In this document: one piece after another, positions 1 through 13,000 of the stretch
Numbering within the stretch: position 1 is the stretch's first letter
How the letters are laid out: each line of letters opens with the position of its first letter
From: Syngnathus acus
Taxonomy: Eukaryota; Chordata; Actinopteri; Syngnathiformes; Syngnathidae
Direction: 5' to 3'
Length of the DNA stretch: 64,000 bases
Assembly (NCBI RefSeq): GCF_901709675.1
Contig: NC_051087.1
Coordinates: forward strand, 3,118,001-3,182,000
Made by a program: the position numbers and the translations under genes
The notes under the pieces: model-generated
Database searches by the model: none
Seen by the model: the letters and a program-made list of their open reading frames with translations, nothing else
What the model was told of the DNA's origin: nothing

Positions 1-68
1 TACTGTTGTCTTGAAAGATTTCTGGATGATGCTTGTAAACTCTACTTGTTCCACTTTTCTACAATTAG

Positions 69-670
69 GGAAACAGGGATACGTGTACTCCACGTTCTTA
101 AAGCAGTACAACCCTCTGAGGGACTCGCAGAGGAAAGGCCAGGCGGCCAAACAGCAGCAACAAGAACAGCAACCGCCCACCATGACCGACGAAGACTTTG
201 ACAACCTGAGCCTTTTTGTATCGGGCAGTGGAAGCAGCAGCCTGAGGAGCTTCAGTCTCAACACCACCGACAGTAGCTCCAACCTTTCAGGCCTTCAGGG
301 CGAATTGGACACCGTGGGTGACCTGGAGGTTTCGTTTGACACAGACGCTCAGCAGGTAGGAAACATGGCAGGTGGCGCTATTACGACAAAAATCTAGCCA
401 ACAGTGCCATCTGCTGGTTTAATTTATATATTGAGGACAAGGAACATTTGAGTTTTTTTAACCAACTTCTGCTTTTTTTTTGCACAGTACTACGCCGTAT
501 ATGCATTTGAAGCCCGTTGTGACCAGGAGCTGACGTTGCAGGAGTACCAGCATGTACGCATCTTGCAATTCAATGACCAGGGCGGTAACAAGGAATGGTG
601 GCTCGCGGAGGTTGATGGTCAGCGGGGATATGTCCCCGCCAACTACCTTGGTAGGATGTCCTATGCATAA
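69..670 (+). CDS. arhgef38: Rho guanine nucleotide exchange factor 38, last two coding exons (partial)
   Basis: Two in-frame exons are visible: 69-355 (acceptor at 67-68, donor GTAGG at 356) and 488-670 (acceptor AG at 486-487, stop TAA 668-670). The first encodes a Ser/Gln-rich acidic linker. The second encodes a complete SH3 domain of about 60 residues, opening YYAVYAFEAR, with the WW pair, the GQRGYVPANYL core and the stop just after it. Known family: ARHGEF38 is a DH/BAR/SH3 Rho-GEF whose C-terminal SH3 ends the protein. The name rests on the C-terminal SH3 plus the conserved order with INTS12, GSTCD and NPNT; SH3 sequence alone would not separate it from ARHGEF37 or DNMBP. The DH and BAR exons lie left of the window. 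Phase is 0 at the junction, so the two exons join cleanly. Confidence 0.85.
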
Positions 671-1376
671 AAAAAAAAAAAAAAATCCAGACTATTATCA
701 TTGTTTCACGGATCATTTCAGCTGAATATTTGTGCTTTGTGAAAGCAAACTGTGGATTTTGTCATATTGACAATGTGGACCGAATGAAGAACATTTTTAT
801 ATGAGCTGCTGTGCTGCGCACTTTTACAACAGTGTTTAGAAGTAATATTTTATATGAATACATTTTTAAATGAAGTAAAAATCGTACGTGAAATAATTTA
901 TCAGAGAAATTGAATGTGATTCTGTTGTTTCTATTTTATTACAATATTAAACAACATCTATGAAAATGACGATTCATATTTGCTTTCATTACTTTTTTAA
1001 TTTGATCCATTATTGTATATTACATCACATGACTCTTTGTTGCTGTTCATATGTGGAATTTTTATTACATTTGCAATTTAGAAAGAGAATGACTCGGGCT
1101 GGATTAGTTGGGACACAGTAGAGCAGCAGCATTTACAAAAAGTAAGATTCAAGTATGTAAATGTATGTATGCTCTCACTCCATAGAAATAAGATCACAGA
1201 CAACATCATCAGTAGAAGAAGAAACAAAGATCTTGGTCTTGGGTTTTGTGTGTCTTTCATGATTCGAGCAAAGTGTCAAGCTGGCAAAGTGGCAATTAAG
1301 GAACTCTTCACAAGTCTTGACGATGGAAAAGCAAAACATTCAGTACCGTACCACAGTGAACTGAACTTTTGTCCGC
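671..1376. other. arhgef38 and ints12 3' UTRs, tail-to-tail
   Basis: AT-rich noncoding stretch between two convergent stop codons. A short poly-A run follows the arhgef38 stop (about 669-686). A candidate poly(A) signal ATTAAA for arhgef38 lies at 946-951. No coding exon is supported; the small reading frames here are not conserved-looking. Confidence 0.6.
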
Positions 1377-3281
1377 TTATTTCTTGATCTTTTTCTGTGC
1401 TGCTTTTTTCTTCACCAACTGCAACCGTTTCATGGCGTTGAACTGGGACTCTTGAGATGTTGGTGCTTTTTCTCCCGGTGGAACCTTAGAGCCGTTCCCA
1501 TTGTTTCCGTTACTTCCTCCGTTATTACTCCCACCTGTGCCACTCGCTCCTGGACTGGCCTGGGAGCTGCCAGGGGAGCCCGCCCCCGACGACAAGGCGG
1601 AACCCTTCCCTTGGCTCTCGCTACTGGATGAGCGGTTAAGCGGTTGCTTGCCCAGGGTCAAGGGTGGCGGTTTCAGTGATACCTGGCTCGAGCCATTTCC
1701 GTTGCCGCTCCCGGGAACCTTCGCAGCCCCGAGTCCGGACTTGGCTCCGGCGAGACCGGAAAGACCTACCGGTTTCTGGCCGGGTGGTGTAGTCATTGCC
1801 TTGTTGCTCCCGCTTGGTCCCGAAGAACCCAATTTGGAGCTGATGGGAAGGGATGGACTGGTCTTAGCGCCAAACGCGGCCCAGCCCGTGAGACCGCTGC
1901 CTGACGACGACGAGTTGTTGCCGGTGGGATTGGCCGACGTGGAAGTCTGCAAACGACAGAGGTTGGCAACCGGTTTGGACACGATCTGAAAACAGTCAAC
2001 AAAAAAGCAAACCGCCTTCTACACGTACCTTCACTTCTGTCCGTTTGAAAGCCTGGAAGGTGCTAGTGGTGTCCGGCTTGGTTTTAAGTTCCGACTTTTT
2101 CACCAGAGTGTCTTTTATCACAACCGGTGCTGATGAGGCGGAGGCCGGGGAAGGCTTCTGCGGGGGCTTTTGCGCCTAGTGCAAACAAACAGTGTGTTAC
2201 AGTTATGCCCAACATGGAAGAACCAGGTATTTGTTGCTCTGTACAAATTTAGGAAAGCTAATGTTTCTCACCATACGCTTCATTTGTCGGGTGCAGCGAG
2301 CACAATACCACACCAGCCTGGGGTCGTTGACCTCTTTGTCTGTCACTTGGGGTTTGTGACAGTCCTGGTGATACAAGTTATGGCACTCTTGGCACTCTAC
2401 CAGCTGGTTTCCCATGGATACCGTCATTTGTCTTTGGAGAAATTAAAACAACAGATGATGACTCCGCAATGTCCACAATTAATATGAACCATGTTCACAC
2501 ATACCTGCAAACAACGCACGCCAAGCCCATTTCCATGGCAAAGTCGTCAGCGTTGGTTTCGTCATAGTCGTTGAGGTTAGGAAGGAGGTCTTTGCTCGTC
2601 TGCACGGTAACTGGCGACGAGCGATCCTGCTTCTCTAAACGAGGCTTTTTCGGCGGGTCCACGTCGCCAAAGTCAACCCTAACCTGTTGTTGATCACGAA
2701 GATCCCAGGGACAAGATATTTATTTTAACGCCAATTTGTGAATCCCCCCTCACCCGATCAAATGATTTATCTATACCTTCTCAGAAGATCTCCTATCAGT
2801 GTCCTTCTTGCTCTTATCAGAGCTGGATTTGCTACCTATGCTGGAGGATGAAGAGCTGGAAGAGGACTTGGAGTCCTGCTTGCTGAAGCTAAGTTTTGAC
2901 ACGGAAACTTTGGACACCTCCAGATCCTGAAAATACACACAAAACAGGAAACTTATTTGTCTCTCGGGACGTCAAAAGTTAAAATAACTTACTGGACTTT
3001 TTCTTATAAAAAAAGAGCTGGTCACAGAAAAATGTACTGCAGAATGTTAGTTTGTGACACCAGTCCTGGCACTCAACCACCTTATATGATGACAACAGTT
3101 TGTCTTATTCCCAATAGCGACATACTTTTTGGACCAAGCGATAGGATGTGTCGCTCCCTCTGGAAAGGGACTCATCAAGCAGCGCTTTGAGCTTCTCAGC
3201 AGAATCTTTGCTCTTGGAGTGCAGGTAACTCAGTCCCTTCAGGAAGATGGGATCGAGTTCCAGACTGACAGGTCCTGCCAT
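1377..3281 (-). CDS. ints12: Integrator complex subunit 12, complete
   Basis: Six coding exons on the minus strand: 3281-3126 (ATG at 3281), 2926-2777, 2683-2505, 2431-2272, 2175-2029, 1985-1377 (stop TAA 1379-1377). All have GT-AG borders and join in frame to 466 codons, close to the 462 aa of human INTS12. The N-terminus has the conserved [11 protein letters not shown] and [16 protein letters not shown] blocks. Next come a Ser/Lys-rich segment, [14 protein letters not shown], and a C4HC3 PHD finger (CVVC, ECQEC, YHQDCH, WYCARC) encoded across exons 3-4. The last exon is Ser/Gly/Pro-rich and ends in a Lys-rich tail ([17 protein letters not shown]). Family role: nuclear subunit of Integrator, which processes snRNA 3' ends and attenuates Pol II transcription. 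A 5' UTR exon begins at acceptor 3290; its donor exon was not located. Confidence 0.96.
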
Positions 3282-3289
3282 GGTTTCTA

Positions 3290-4012
3290 CTGAGGACAAA
3301 GTTTGGATTTCAGCAATGCTGAGATCATGCAGAACAGTAACAATACATTACAAAAGGATTCCATCATAGTCCCATGGATGGGATGGAGAGTTCTCAGCAC
3401 CAACTCGCACCAATAAGCTTTGTGGTGAGCCCACAATGGCTAACATTTGTGACAACGATAAGCAGACTAAAATGTACTATTCTCCATTCAGCCATGTTAC
3501 CTAATATCCACTCCCAGCTAGACAAATGTCGGCAACACCAGTGTGAAGGTAAAATGATGTTAGGGCAGCTTGTAGTTCTTCGGCGGATTCTTCCTGCGAA
3601 ATTCTGCCAGTGTCACAATCAAACATGACCGACTTGCTCACAAGGGCGGAACACTCGATGAGACGTTTTGTCACGGCAAAATATTCTCCGCAAAATATTC
3701 TCCAACAACTGATGAATAAGTATGTATTTTAAGTTATCTAAAAAATATCCGCGTGTTTTTCTCTAGAGTGTGGTTATTACAGATTTATTAATTATATATT
3801 ATCTTTTTCTAATGGTGTTAGGTGGCGCTGTGTTACGAGAAGAGGTCAGGAGGAGGGAAAGAAGAAGACGTGAGCGCGCATACCCGGAAGTTTTTATTTA
3901 CAACGTGGGTTTGTGGGATGGGAATTCGCATTTTGTACCACTAATACGTGAGTGAAGATGTTATTTAAACAGTGTCAAAAGTTGATATTTTAGTCATATT
4001 TTTGTTTTTATA
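3290..4012. promoter_or_regulatory. Head-to-head ints12/gstcd promoter region
   Basis: The start codons of ints12 (minus, 3281) and gstcd (plus, 4013) are only about 730 bp apart. An ETS/GABP-type core CCGGAAGT sits at 3884-3891 and no TATA box is obvious; both are typical of bidirectional housekeeping promoters. A 5' noncoding exon of ints12 must lie here because an acceptor (3290-3291 on the minus strand) precedes its ATG. A GTGAGT at about 3949 could be the donor of a gstcd 5' UTR exon. Transcription starts are inferred, not seen. Confidence 0.6.
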
Positions 4013-7000
4013 ATGAAAGACTTAGAGCAGAGACATGCCTCCCTTTTTCTAGAAGTTAGTTTACAAGATGAGGCGACCCGTCTCCCCCTGCACTCCTCCA
4101 TCGTCCTATTCCTCCTGTCTTATTGTGAGTGCAAATCTTTCAAAGTCCACCTTGTCTCCAGCAAGATCGACAGTTCTCAGACCCTTCAGGGTCAGCTGCC
4201 AGAGTTCCTGGTCGTACAGGACGTGCAGCCGGAGGATCTGCCTATCCTGGTTCGAGGATGTCGGCTACCTGCCGTGCTGGACGAAACCGGAAGGCTGTGC
4301 AGAGCCGGACTGGCCGTGGTCTTGAGGCACATCATCAACAAGAGCGTTGAAGCTGCTCCCTCCAGGAATGATGTGCAGGAACTGCTGGGCTTCAAGAAGA
4401 CTTGTCTCAAAGCCTGTGCTGAGGTACGTGGTACCTTAGACAGCATAATAATAATGTTGCTAGAAAGCATCCTCGTAGCACATTAAGCAATTAATATTTA
4501 AACACAAAAGCGACAAACGCATAAACATGTTAAGTCAGTTTATCTTCTGAAATGAGATGCCTACGTTCTTCTGACCATCTTATACTGCCCCCAAGTGGCC
4601 AATACTAGCACGCATGGTTCAGGAAGAAGTCAATCCCCAAATTTACTTGAGTGTAACAATTAATGTTACCAATTTACCATTGATTTTATATTTCTGTTTT
4701 TTGCGCACATTCTCTCAGGTGAGCAAGTGGACTCGACTGTGTGAAATCAGCATCCCATCAGCTGTTGAAGAGCACCTCCAAAATTCCAACAACCAGCAGC
4801 CGCAGCCAACCCCTCCTGCCATCCTTACCCTGGAGCAAAGACTAGCTGAGCCAGTCAAAGTCCACAACGATGACAAAATCCGCAGACAGAAGCTCAAGCA
4901 GCTGAGACGAAACGCAAATAAAGACTCAACTGAAGGGAACGTGGATTCCGACCCTGGTGATGTTGGGCTTGAACTCAAAACCGCTTTGGCTAAACTTTCC
5001 ATAGCGGCAAGTCCAAGTCCGACCACTAGGGAGAGCTATGAGATCAGAAAAGTCAAGACCAACGACCTGCCTGTGCTGGAGCACGTCTTTGCGGAGGGGC
5101 TGTACTTCACTCTGACCGATGTGGTCCTGCTGCCCTGCATCCATCAGTACCTGGTGAGCTGCCTGCTAATCATTAAAGCCTGCCTGTGCCAATGCATAAC
5201 TCAAAGCTTCTTTCAACTTAGTGCTGCTGAAGACCAAGACACAAAAAAACGTTTGATAGTGAACCAAAACACATTTAAAGCACATTTTAATAAGATGTAA
5301 AATTTTCCCCCACAAAATTTAAAACTAGTCCGCTAATGAATCTTCTCTGGCATTCTTGTATCAAAATACACTTGATGGATAAGACATTTCTACACACTGG
5401 TCATATTTTGGTTCAAATCACCCATGTTGTTATTTTTTAACTAATATTGGCAGTCTTAAACCTTTTTAGTAGGACTGCCAATTACTTGTACTTTTCTGCT
5501 TTTCGCAGCAGGGCTCTGTCTCGACCCCCTGCCAGTTTTTTTTTTTGTTATTTTGTTTTTGTTAAAGCAATGAGCAACAGACAGCAACATTTAATGCTGT
5601 GATTGGGGAGTCTCACCCTCCGTGTTGTATTAAACAAACAGTGGCAGATCTCGGAACTTGTAACAAAACTTAGTGTGGGGTCTGGGCCATTATTTTTAAT
5701 TATCGTTTCGTGATGGCTGGAGGATGAGAAGACACCCACTGTGCGGTCAAGAGTCGCATGGCGGAGACTCAATTTGGGATTTTCGCCCTGCGGCGGAGGT
5801 AGTGAGACTTAATTAAACATGTCGTCTTTAGTGTTATAATCCGTATCAGGTTGTATTTGTTTTGATTTGGAAACCATTTTTCTCATTGGGCAGCGGTGAG
5901 CTCGTCTGTGACTTTAGTAATGAGGCCAAAGTTGTGTCGAATAAAAAAAAGAGTGTTTTATGGAAACTGAGGAGAATATTTAACTTAAAATGCGCACGCC
6001 GCCAGACAGCCGCGACATCTATTTCACCCTCCAGCCACCTCCAACTATTCTTCTTCCACATTGGGAATGAACTCATTCCCACAACGAGCCTCTTGCAAGT
6101 AAGTTGTGCTCCGTTGCTTTCCAGTTTCACACTCAGCCTGGCGTGTCTCCTCTCGACACTCGCCGACGCAAAGTAGACACAGCGGATTCTTTTCACGCCC
6201 CCCCCCCGCCCTTGTTTTACCGCCGAGCCGTGTTATCGCCGTGACACGGCTTCGGTGTTTCTTTCTGGGTCTTTACACCGTCGTCCCTGCTCGCTGTTCT
6301 GATGTGACCCCCGGCGAGGCTGTGACGTGAGCTGCAATCTGACATTTTATGAGTCACTTATTGAACCCGCTCACCCCCACCTCACCCGCTGCTCTCTTTT
6401 GACAGTCTTCCATCCGAAGCCATGCTGCCGGCACGCTGCGCCGCCTCCCCCACCTGCTGCGCTGGTACCGCCGCATTCAGGAGGTGCCCGGGGTACTTCG
6501 GGCCGGCGAAATCTGCGGGATCACTTTTGTAGCCCTGGAAAATCCGCCGCCCCTCCCAACTGGGCTACCGGTCGAAGGCGACCCGGCAAGTCAACTGGAG
6601 CGGGAAGAGGAGACGAGCACGCAGCTGCCTTTTGTTGGCGGCCCCCGGCCCACCCTAACCAAACTTAAAGTAAAACACTTTGTTCTGCAATTTGATTGAG
6701 CTAAGGCACACAGTTAACGCGGCATGCATGACATCACATATTTCATGACAGGCCAACAATCAAAAATGACAAAACGTTTTTACGATTCAATTTGTCTTTA
6801 CTAAAGTGGGAAAATGAGCCCAAAGCTTTTCACCTACTTTGAAACTCTTAATGAGTTGACTTTCTTTGGCAAAGACAAATTCTAATGGCGTCTGCTCATT
6901 TACACATCTTGCATTAACACATTTCATTTTTACCAACGCAGAGGTTTTGCGTCTTAATTTCTGCTCTTTTGTACCTTCAAGGATGAATCTCTAATGTCGT

Positions 7001-10000
7001 GTTTTGGCTCCTGGCAAACCTACTTTTAATTGTACAATGTTTCCTCCCTCTGGCAGCGCTCCGCAAGAGCTTTCCGTCATCAAATTAACATTTCAAAAGG
7101 GCGTTTCTTATGGGCTGGTTTTACGGCCGTGAGATTATTATTATTCTTTTTTTTATTGGGCCAGCTAATAAAAATTACCTTTCATTATAGAATAATACAA
7201 TCCACACATGCACTTGCAATTGTGCGCACTGTGCAAATTGCCGGCCATCTTTTTACATGCTGCAAAAACAGGCCGTTCCAGAAGAACACATAAAAGTTGG
7301 ACGCTGGAACGAATAGAAGAGCCCGCTTTATGGAAACGTGGTGACTTGAGTGTGTAACATGATCATAAGTGGCGTGACAAGGGGGACAGAGTTGGGTGCT
7401 CGAGGTTGTTTTTTTTTTTTTACATGACAGTGGATTAAATTTAATTGGACATTGGACATGAAAGATTGAAATCACACATTGACGCTGCGAGGTATGCGCG
7501 CTTCCATACAGGCACAATGGCCGCCATTCTAAACTCTGGACGGGAGGGATTACCGCAATGGCTCCGTGCCGCAACTGTCTTGTCTGCAGCTGTTGTGCTG
7601 TCATAACTGTGTGTGTGTGTGTGTGTTTGTGTCAAGGTTATTTAAGTTCATAAAAAATTTAAGAAATAACCCCCTCCAAAAAAATGTAAATTTCCCTTTA
7701 AATGTTATTGTCATTGCCCAAATAAAATAAAAACAAACATGCTTTTAGAAAAAGAGAAACCAACTAAAATGGCAAGTTATGTTTCTAAACCTGACTTTAA
7801 CTAGAATTATTGCAAAATCTTATGTTAATTAAATAGATGAGTATTTGGGGTTTATTTGAAATGTTGTTATTCATTTTGTTATTGTTATACATCCGTACAA
7901 AAAAATTAAAATGGTGGTTTACTTTATGACACAATATTTAGCGACCAGATTTTACAATACTCGTGCTGTAACACGCAAACCATTACTAATTATTAAAAAA
8001 ACGTATACAAGAGCTCCAAAAAACTCAAAAACAAAGCTTTTCACCCAAAACTCTTAAATAAAAGTAACACATCTACACTAAAAAAAAAAATAATTAAAAC
8101 AGAATTTAAAAATCAAAAGTTAAAATGAAATAAGAAGCAACTATGTTGAAGAATCCCAAATAATATTAACTGTGGTGTTTGTGTGTGAGTGTGAAGGAGT
8201 CTGCATACGAGCGTACATCTTGTGCGACAGTTTGTGTGTGTGTAACACGCCGACAACAAATCCTTGGCGGCATCTTCCGGTTTCACCATCCGCAGCCCTC
8301 AATGCCTAATAACCTCTTTCTCACCTCACTTAACACATTCCGATGATTGGTGCCAAATGCACTCAACAGGCAGCCGTCCAAATGAAAACAAAACCGTGAG
8401 CCAACATCTCCAAATGTAGCCCCTCGGGAGAAAAATTCTGTTTTATATTACTCCCTCCATGATTGAAGTTATTTTTAATTCACTGACTTTAATCATGTCA
8501 ATGTTTTCCCAAATAAATCAAATTCTGTCAAGTTGTTGTTCCCTAAAGAATTTCATAAAAGCCGTCCCTTGCGAAATCCACTTTTTGTTTTGCTGCTTGG
8601 CTGTGTTGCACTTTTTGCTCAGATATATTTAATATAACTGCCTGAGAGAAAAAATGCTTCGGATTTGTCCCTGGAGTGTATCTCGTGCCTCAAGGTTGTC
8701 AATATTTTCCACGGTAACGAGTATTTATTTGTGTCGTCGTAGGAAAATGGCATCGAGGCGACCTTTGCTCATCATCCTTGCCCGGATTGGGCACTCCCAT
8801 GGGACAGTTTACCCGATGCCATCAACCCCACGGAAGGTACTCCAGATTCTAAACGCTTGACTCTAGCACCTCTTTACTGATTTATTTGCAAACATTTACA
8901 CACTTTAATAAGTTTGAAGATTACAATAGAATACAATCAATATCAACATTCAAATGAATGTACCGTATTTTCCGCACTATAAGGCGCACCTAAAAACCTC
9001 AAATTTTCTCAAAAGCCGACAGTGCGCCTTATAATCCGGTGCGCCTTATACATGGACCAATATGGATTCGTGGATGAGGACTAATTTATTAAAGTAAGCT
9101 TTTCGTCTTTATTTTGTGTGTTGTGTGATATTAACGTTTGAGCAACGTTGAGTTATTGATATATTATTATTGTTTTCACTATTTCAGGTGTTACTATATT
9201 GTGATTGCATTAACGTTTGAGCAACGTTGAGTTATTTATTCTACGCGCCTTATAATCCGGAGCGCTTTATGTATGGACAATGTTTTAAAATGGGCCATTC
9301 ATTGAAGGTGCGCCTTATAGTGCGGAACATACGGTAGGTCAAAGACGATTTGCAAATAATTGTAGGCAACTTTGTTTTTATTTATATTTGTAGTTACAAA
9401 TAAAGCCACCCCTCTTAAAGGCACACACGCAACACTTTGTGACTTTGGGCTTGTCACAACTCCACTTTACAAAAGCAATTTATTTCTTGCTTTTCTGCTT
9501 GATCATCTCGTTTTACAATGGAGTGCAATTTGTCTTTCGTTAAAAGAAAAACAATTGTGGTGTTTTGGAGAATGGAACAAATTATTGCCTTTTCAATTCA
9601 TTCCAATGGTGAGAATTAATTTGGAACGTAGTCACGGAACAAATGAACCTCCACATTCGCCAGTTTTTTTTTTTTTCTTCTTCAGCCACTCGTTGCCGAT
9701 TAATCTCGCTCGATAACTGCAACCCTGTTAACATCTCCCTGTGCAGCATTACAGTGTTTAGCACCATGTAATTAACCCAGAGACAAAAGGCAGCCAGTTT
9801 GCCCTGAACCCTCCGTGTGTTTTTTTTCTGATCCTATGCTGTACGTAAACGGCCTCACACGCGCCCACACGTTCAGCACAGTCACAGCCTCATTTTCTCG
9901 ATGACACCCGAGTAAGAAATCTTACACAAGCAGGTCCTTGAACGAGCTTCGTTCATTTCTTTCTTTCATGAGAGCAATAAAATGCATGTCTCTTGTCCGT

Positions 10001-13000
10001 GGTGCCAGATTACAAGCAATAACTTTGGAGGAGAAAGTGCTGACTTACCGCTTTAATTTGAGCGTCTACATCGATAATCAATGTGGTTTATAGTCGGGAC
10101 CCCCAAAGGGTGACAAAGCCTCGTGCTCACGTCCCGTGATACCTTGAAGCTGAACCTGTTTGTTGGAAATCAGTTTTTCGAATAGCCAGTCGAAATTTTG
10201 CAAAAATAACACCGGCGGAAGTATCTGTTGATGTTGTCTTCGTCGAAGCGTCAGAGCGTGCGGCGCTAAAGCGGGCAAGAAGGATGGAGGGACAGCCGTA
10301 GATGAGATGAGGCTCCGATTGTCTGACAAGAGACAACCATTATCAAGATAAACAAGGCCGGCGGTGAGGGCAGGGCAACACAACAAGGCTGATGAAGAGA
10401 CCACATAGTTGTCATAGTTGAGACATGCCGCTATTGCGTCCTCCGGGCTTGTTTTGTTGGACGACATTGAATTCCCGTGTCTTCCTTCTATGAGCGTGAC
10501 TTGAACAGGCAGAGCTGTGGCTTTTTTGGAGATGGAGATTGTAACGGCTTGTACAACAACACGGTTCAACCCAAGTGCAACCGGCAGAAATTTACAGCCG
10601 CCGTGTGTGAACGTAGAGAGCTGCCAAACAAAGGCATTTCTGAAGGTAACATTCAGACTAAAACAAAAAGGGTTCTAGGATTGACCCCTGAGGGATCCCA
10701 CGATCAGATTCAGAACTTACAAAGTAACTCTCCAAGTAGGACTTAAACCATTTTAAGATGCTTCTATTGTATCCCAGCCAAGTTTCCAACAGTACTAAAA
10801 TCATTTGATGGTTGAAATGTATCTATCTCATTTAGTTTCCAGACAATCTCTTTTGGACTGTCTTGGAAATATGAAGATGGATTGTTGGCCGTTCATCAAT
10901 AGCTCCGTCTCAAAGTTAGAGGCATGATTTCCCCCTAGGCATGTCACCACTTAAACCGGCGCTCAGATAATTACTGCATTTCATTCAAGTTGAGTTTTAT
11001 GAATTTCCCTCAGATTATCATTGACTTGATGTTGTGATACCCGCAGGGTACGGTACAAATTACTGTCATCGGCGCTTCAAACCAGTACTTTGTCACTAGG
11101 TATTAAAATATCTTCCCCACTTGGTCAGACTTGTTTCTCACTAAGGAACATGAGATAAGAATTTTCTTTTTGTTTCTTTTTTTTTAAGTGAAAGGCATTT
11201 GTCGACATAGTTCTTATTACATTTTTTTTACCCTCAAGAAAATGTTAATTGGCCACCGGTGCTTTTCAAGGATACTGACTCTCTTGAACTTTGTGTTTTA
11301 GAATTGCCGAACTTTAGTCTGCGAAGGTCTGCCCACGAAAAATATTTTTGATCTTGAAAACAATTTTCATAACAGCCTTTTTTTTTTTTTTGTGGTATTC
11401 CGCAAAAACAGACATCCTAGCTCAGTGTCAGAGCTAGAGAGTAAAAAGGTTAGGGACATCATAAATTTGAATCTAATTGCTCATCTAATCATCCATTTGA
11501 CACGCATAATGATTGTAGCTAATTAGTAAGCCCTTGATTAATGCCTCCATTTCAAGCCAAGTGCATATCATCCATGCAGTGCCAAGGCAATTATACCGAA
11601 GCCATATTGAGTTTGTCATTGTAAGTCGCACTGAAGTGATCCAAAGGTTGGTTTGTGGAAACCAGGGAGTTTTTGGATTGGAATGTTGCAAACGACAAGT
11701 TTCATGGAGCCATCGAGACTTACCGCTGCTGGTGCCAACGATGTGTTCACGTAACAACTGATTGGATCTTTTTTGTCCTAGTTTAGTCCTTGAGAGTCCA
11801 AACATGGAATGGCTGTTCAAAACTGAGACTTCTCAATGCAATATTTTTTAGGGCAAATTCCCACCTGACCTTTTCATTCAGCTCGCCACTGAGTGGTTTG
11901 CTTATTCTTGTACTTCGGTTCTTTGACTCACGTGGAGGTTGTTGCTAACTGTTGTTTTTCAGGGTCTGTCTTTAAAGCTTTCAAAATGTGATTCAAAACG
12001 CAAAACCAGTGGCCAAGACTGGGCCGCTCGTAAAATTTTGTGATTTTATTGGGGGGCTTTTAGCGTGATCCACGTAATAGAACACACCTGGAAAACAGAA
12101 CACGCCGTTGACGGGCCGACATTTTGAAGTTGCGTATCTATTCCAGATGCGAGTACCTGGATGTAATAAAAACAAAATCTTGGTCTTGCATATTGAGGTG
12201 AGATCTAAATGCGTACAGCAAAAAAAATATATATATCACCATGCATTTTAATGTACTTTACACAGGGCCTATTTATCATCCTCTTTCACCAGATAATGCT
12301 GAATGAGCAGATTTTTTTTTCAATATTTGAATTATTCATCATTCTGCAGCTCGCTTCAGGATTCCCAATTGCTTGAGACTTTCTAAGGCTCTACTGAGAA
12401 ACATTTTGAGCCTTAGGGCCACTTGACACTAATACTGCGGCATGTTAACAGCTAACCGTGCTATTCCTCTCCGGTTCCCTTCGGACTTGGTAAGTCGAGA
12501 CATTTTTTTACGAGACTCTCTGGCCATTTGTTTCTTTAAGCCGGAGAAGCAAATGTGCTCTCCAGCGTAAACACAATCCAGTGACACGTTCAGCTTCAGT
12601 GACAAGATGGATCGATTCAGCTGCCCAAAATCACTTGGACGTATTGTTTTATGTGAAACACGGCGGAAACGGTGTGTTAGCCGTAGCGACGACGGTTTAA
12701 ATCGTGGAAGGGCGTCGGACAGGCGTTCTCTGTGTTTGCCTGTCTGCTAATTTGACAAGAAAAATAACCCCAAGGGAACAAACGAAGGCTTAAGCTCTCG
12801 ACAAATCATTTGTAGACGTTCTGGTATGTGACAATACGTGTTTGCTTCGGGCCAGGACGCCTTGAAAGTTTCATGGTCATGATTGTCCCGAACCACGCCG
12901 GGAATTGATTTGAGATGAAGCTGGATGGAAATTGAATATGGCAATTTGGTATATTTGTCATTTCTTTTCTATTTATTAAGTTACAGAAAAGTCATTTTCG

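Noticed and set aside
69-670. ARHGEF37 or DNMBP as the identity of the first gene
   Set aside because: Both also end in SH3 domains, but the neighbouring INTS12-GSTCD-NPNT order is that of ARHGEF38.
1501-1989. A 162-codon plus-strand frame
   Set aside because: It is the complement of the GC-rich last exon of ints12; the minus-strand reading matches the known protein to its Lys-rich end.
10078-10569. A 163-codon open frame on the minus strand in gstcd intron 4
   Set aside because: No recognisable motif, no matching splice context, and it overlaps another open frame of similar quality. Probably chance, though a conservation check would be cheap.
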